Shown here: piece after piece, positions 62,923-64,000 of the stretch
How positions within the stretch are numbered: position 1 is the first letter of the stretch
Layout: each line of letters begins with the position of its first letter
Translations under genes and position numbers: made by a program
Assembly (NCBI GenBank): GCA_021158465.1
Contig: JAGGUN010000022.1
Location: 21,601 to 85,600 of the forward strand
Reading direction: 5' to 3'
Source of the DNA: a bacterium
GTDB taxonomy: Bacteria > UBP14 > UBA6098 > 4484-93
Length of the DNA: 64,000 nucleotides
Notes under the pieces: generated by a model
Database searches by the model: none
Seen by the model: the letters and a program-made list of their open reading frames with translations, nothing else
Told to the model about the DNA's origin: nothing

Positions 62923-63550
62923 TTTCTATTCCCTTGACTGTTTTTTTGACCAGAACCACTGCCCCGTTATAGCCGGGGACGCATCCACTGATTACCAGAA
63001 GAGAGTTCTTTTCATCCACCTTTATTATCTTCAGGTTTTTTACCGTTGTGGTTTTTCCGCCTGTTCTGCCAGCCATTCTCTTTCCCTTAAAGACGCGTGA
63101 GGGGAAGGATGATCCTCCGAGCGACCCGGGTGAACGGAATTTATCTGACTGACCATGGGTTTTGGGTAGCCCCCTGAAGCCATGTCTTTTTATTGGTCCT
63201 TGGAACCCTTTTCCCTTGGAGGTGGCGGTGCAGTTGACGATGTCTCCTGGTGCAAACAGGTCCACGCCGATCTCTGTTCCTACCTTGAACTTTTTTATAT
63301 TACTGACCCTGAATTCTTTCAGGACTCGGTACCCTTTTCCCCCTTTGAGATGTCCCCGCATTGGCTTATTTAGCTTGCGGAATGGGATCTCAAAGGCACC
63401 GACCTGGATGGCGTTATAGCCGTCCTTTTTGGTGGTTTTTATCTGCGTTATCCTGTTCGGTTTTGCCTGTATGACAGTGACGGGGATTACCTTTCCGTCC
63501 TTATTGAAGATCCGTGTCATACCGATCTTCTGCCCGACTATCCCTATCAT
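62906..63550 (-). CDS. rplC: 50S ribosomal protein L3
   Basis: A 214-residue L3, beginning MIGIVGQKIGMTRIF with the RGHLKGGKGYRVL and TATSKGKGFQGPIKRHGFRGLPKTHGQSDKFRSPGS segments that reach toward the peptidyl transferase centre. The family glutamine is in HGQSD. Canonical place between rpsJ and rplD. Confidence 0.97.
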   Translation of the reverse strand: MIGIVGQKIGMTRIFNKDGKVIPVTVIQAKPNRITQIKTTKKDGYNAIQVGAFEIPFRKLNKPMRGHLKGGKGYRVLKEFRVSNIKKFKVGTEIGVDLFAPGDIVNCTATSKGKGFQGPIKRHGFRGLPKTHGQSDKFRSPGSLGGSSFPSRVFKGKRMAGRTGGKTTTVKNLKIIKVDEKNSLLVISGCVPGYNGAVVLVKKTVKGIENVPSR

Positions 63551-63565
63551 AAGCTTTCTCCTGCT

Positions 63566-63868
63566 TCATGTGATAAGTTCGATGTCGACTCCGGCTGGCA
63601 GGTCTATCTGGATGATGGAATTGACTGCCTTTCCTGTTGGGTCATAGATGTCTATTAACCGTTTATGGATTCTCATCTCGAACTGCTCTCTCGATTTCTT
63701 GTCGACATGAGGCGAGCGCAAAACGGTATAAACCCTTCTGTCTGTTGGTAGAGGAATTGGTCCTGCAACGGTTGCTCCAGCCCGCTTTGCTACCTCAATT
63801 ATCTCCTCGGTAGATTTGTCAAGGATTACATGGTCGTATGCTCGGAGCTTGATTCGTATTTTCTGCAA
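63566..63868 (-). CDS. rpsJ: 30S ribosomal protein S10 (TTG start)
   Basis: A 100-residue S10: [64 protein letters not shown] is nearly the textbook sequence. The start is TTG with AGGAGG seven bases before it; no ATG fits. It follows tuf after 14 bases, so S10 here joins the str-type cluster. It also acts in antitermination (NusE). Confidence 0.96.
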   Translation of the reverse strand: MQKIRIKLRAYDHVILDKSTEEIIEVAKRAGATVAGPIPLPTDRRVYTVLRSPHVDKKSREQFEMRIHKRLIDIYDPTGKAVNSIIQIDLPAGVDIELIT

Positions 63869-63882
63869 ATTTTTCCTCCTGT

Positions 63883-64000
63883 TTATTCGATGATCTTTCC
63901 GACGACACCGGCGCCGACGGTTTTTCCGCCTTCACGGATAGCGAACCGTAGTCCTTCTTCCATTGCGATTGAGTATATAAGCTCCACATTCATATTGACA
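63883..64000 (-). CDS. tuf: Elongation factor Tu, C-terminal end (cut by window edge)
   Basis: Only the last 38 residues are present: [15 protein letters not shown] followed by [19 protein letters not shown], the standard C-terminal strand of EF-Tu domain 3. EF-Tu carries aminoacyl-tRNA to the ribosome. It precedes rpsJ, so the str and S10 operons are joined. Confidence 0.95.
   Translation of the reverse strand, partial: VNMNVELIYSIAMEEGLRFAIREGGKTVGAGVVGKIIE

Overview
The window looks like chromosomal DNA from a diderm bacterium of the Fibrobacteres-Chlorobi-Bacteroidetes neighbourhood or a related candidate phylum. I infer this from type IX secretion (T9SS) parts (a PorU-type C25 sortase next to a PorV-type barrel), secreted proteins with Por-type C-terminal sorting domains, an LpxL-like acyltransferase, a SurA-like chaperone, and otherwise ordinary bacterial housekeeping genes. 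No rRNA is present, so I do not name a phylum.

The two ends belong together. The right edge (about 59.1-64 kb, minus strand) is the S10 operon, tuf-rpsJ-rplC-rplD-rplW-rplB-rpsS-rplV-rpsC-rplP-rpmC. The left edge (1-5.7 kb, minus strand) is the spc operon, rpsQ-rplN-rplX-rplE-rpsN-rpsH-rplF-rplR-rpsE-rpmD-rplO-secY-adk. Order and direction are what an unbroken S10-spc cluster would have, but about 53 kb of other genes lies exactly between rpmC and rpsQ. rpsQ has its own consensus promoter at the joint, while rpmC runs directly into a peptidase and an acyltransferase gene.

Inside the 53 kb block: (a) 5.8-16.6 kb, a T9SS operon with porU, a PorV-type barrel carrying an inserted beta-propeller, a secreted M6 metalloprotease and two DUF5683-like proteins; (b) 16.6-20.4 kb, mtnA and a secreted subtilase; (c) 20.5-24.6 kb, thiL followed by an A+T-rich accessory island: a DNA methyltransferase, an unknown partner, a PD-(D/E)XK-like protein and an HNH nuclease, with two integron attC-like sites between them, ending at the 3' side of tRNA-Ala(GGC); (d) 24.8-31.8 kb, rho, a transketolase N-terminal half, priA, an antiporter and a TPR lipoprotein; (e) 32-36 kb on the plus strand, lysine 6-aminotransferase, a small zinc-ribbon protein and clpC; (f) 36-52.3 kb, a long minus-strand run with a T9SS cargo, an exported protein, miaB, rsmB, a double radical-SAM/DUF2344 protein, mscS, a DUF1015 protein, ruvC, a HAD phosphatase, yebC, a SurA-like chaperone and a SPASM radical SAM enzyme; (g) 52.4-57.4 kb, a tight plus-strand operon joining a small outer-membrane barrel, a solo HdrB-like iron-sulfur protein, a GAF-GGDEF protein with a degenerate signature, a polysaccharide deacetylase lipoprotein, a lectin-like protein and a membrane protein.

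Promoters here show a recurring design: exact or near-exact TTGACA boxes with a 16-bp spacer at several intergenic sites. The accessory island and operon (g) are the best candidates for undescribed systems; the propeller-in-barrel protein and the split ribosomal cluster are the clearest structural oddities. There is no CRISPR array, transposase, phage gene or integrase in the window. All intergenic gaps are under 300 bp.
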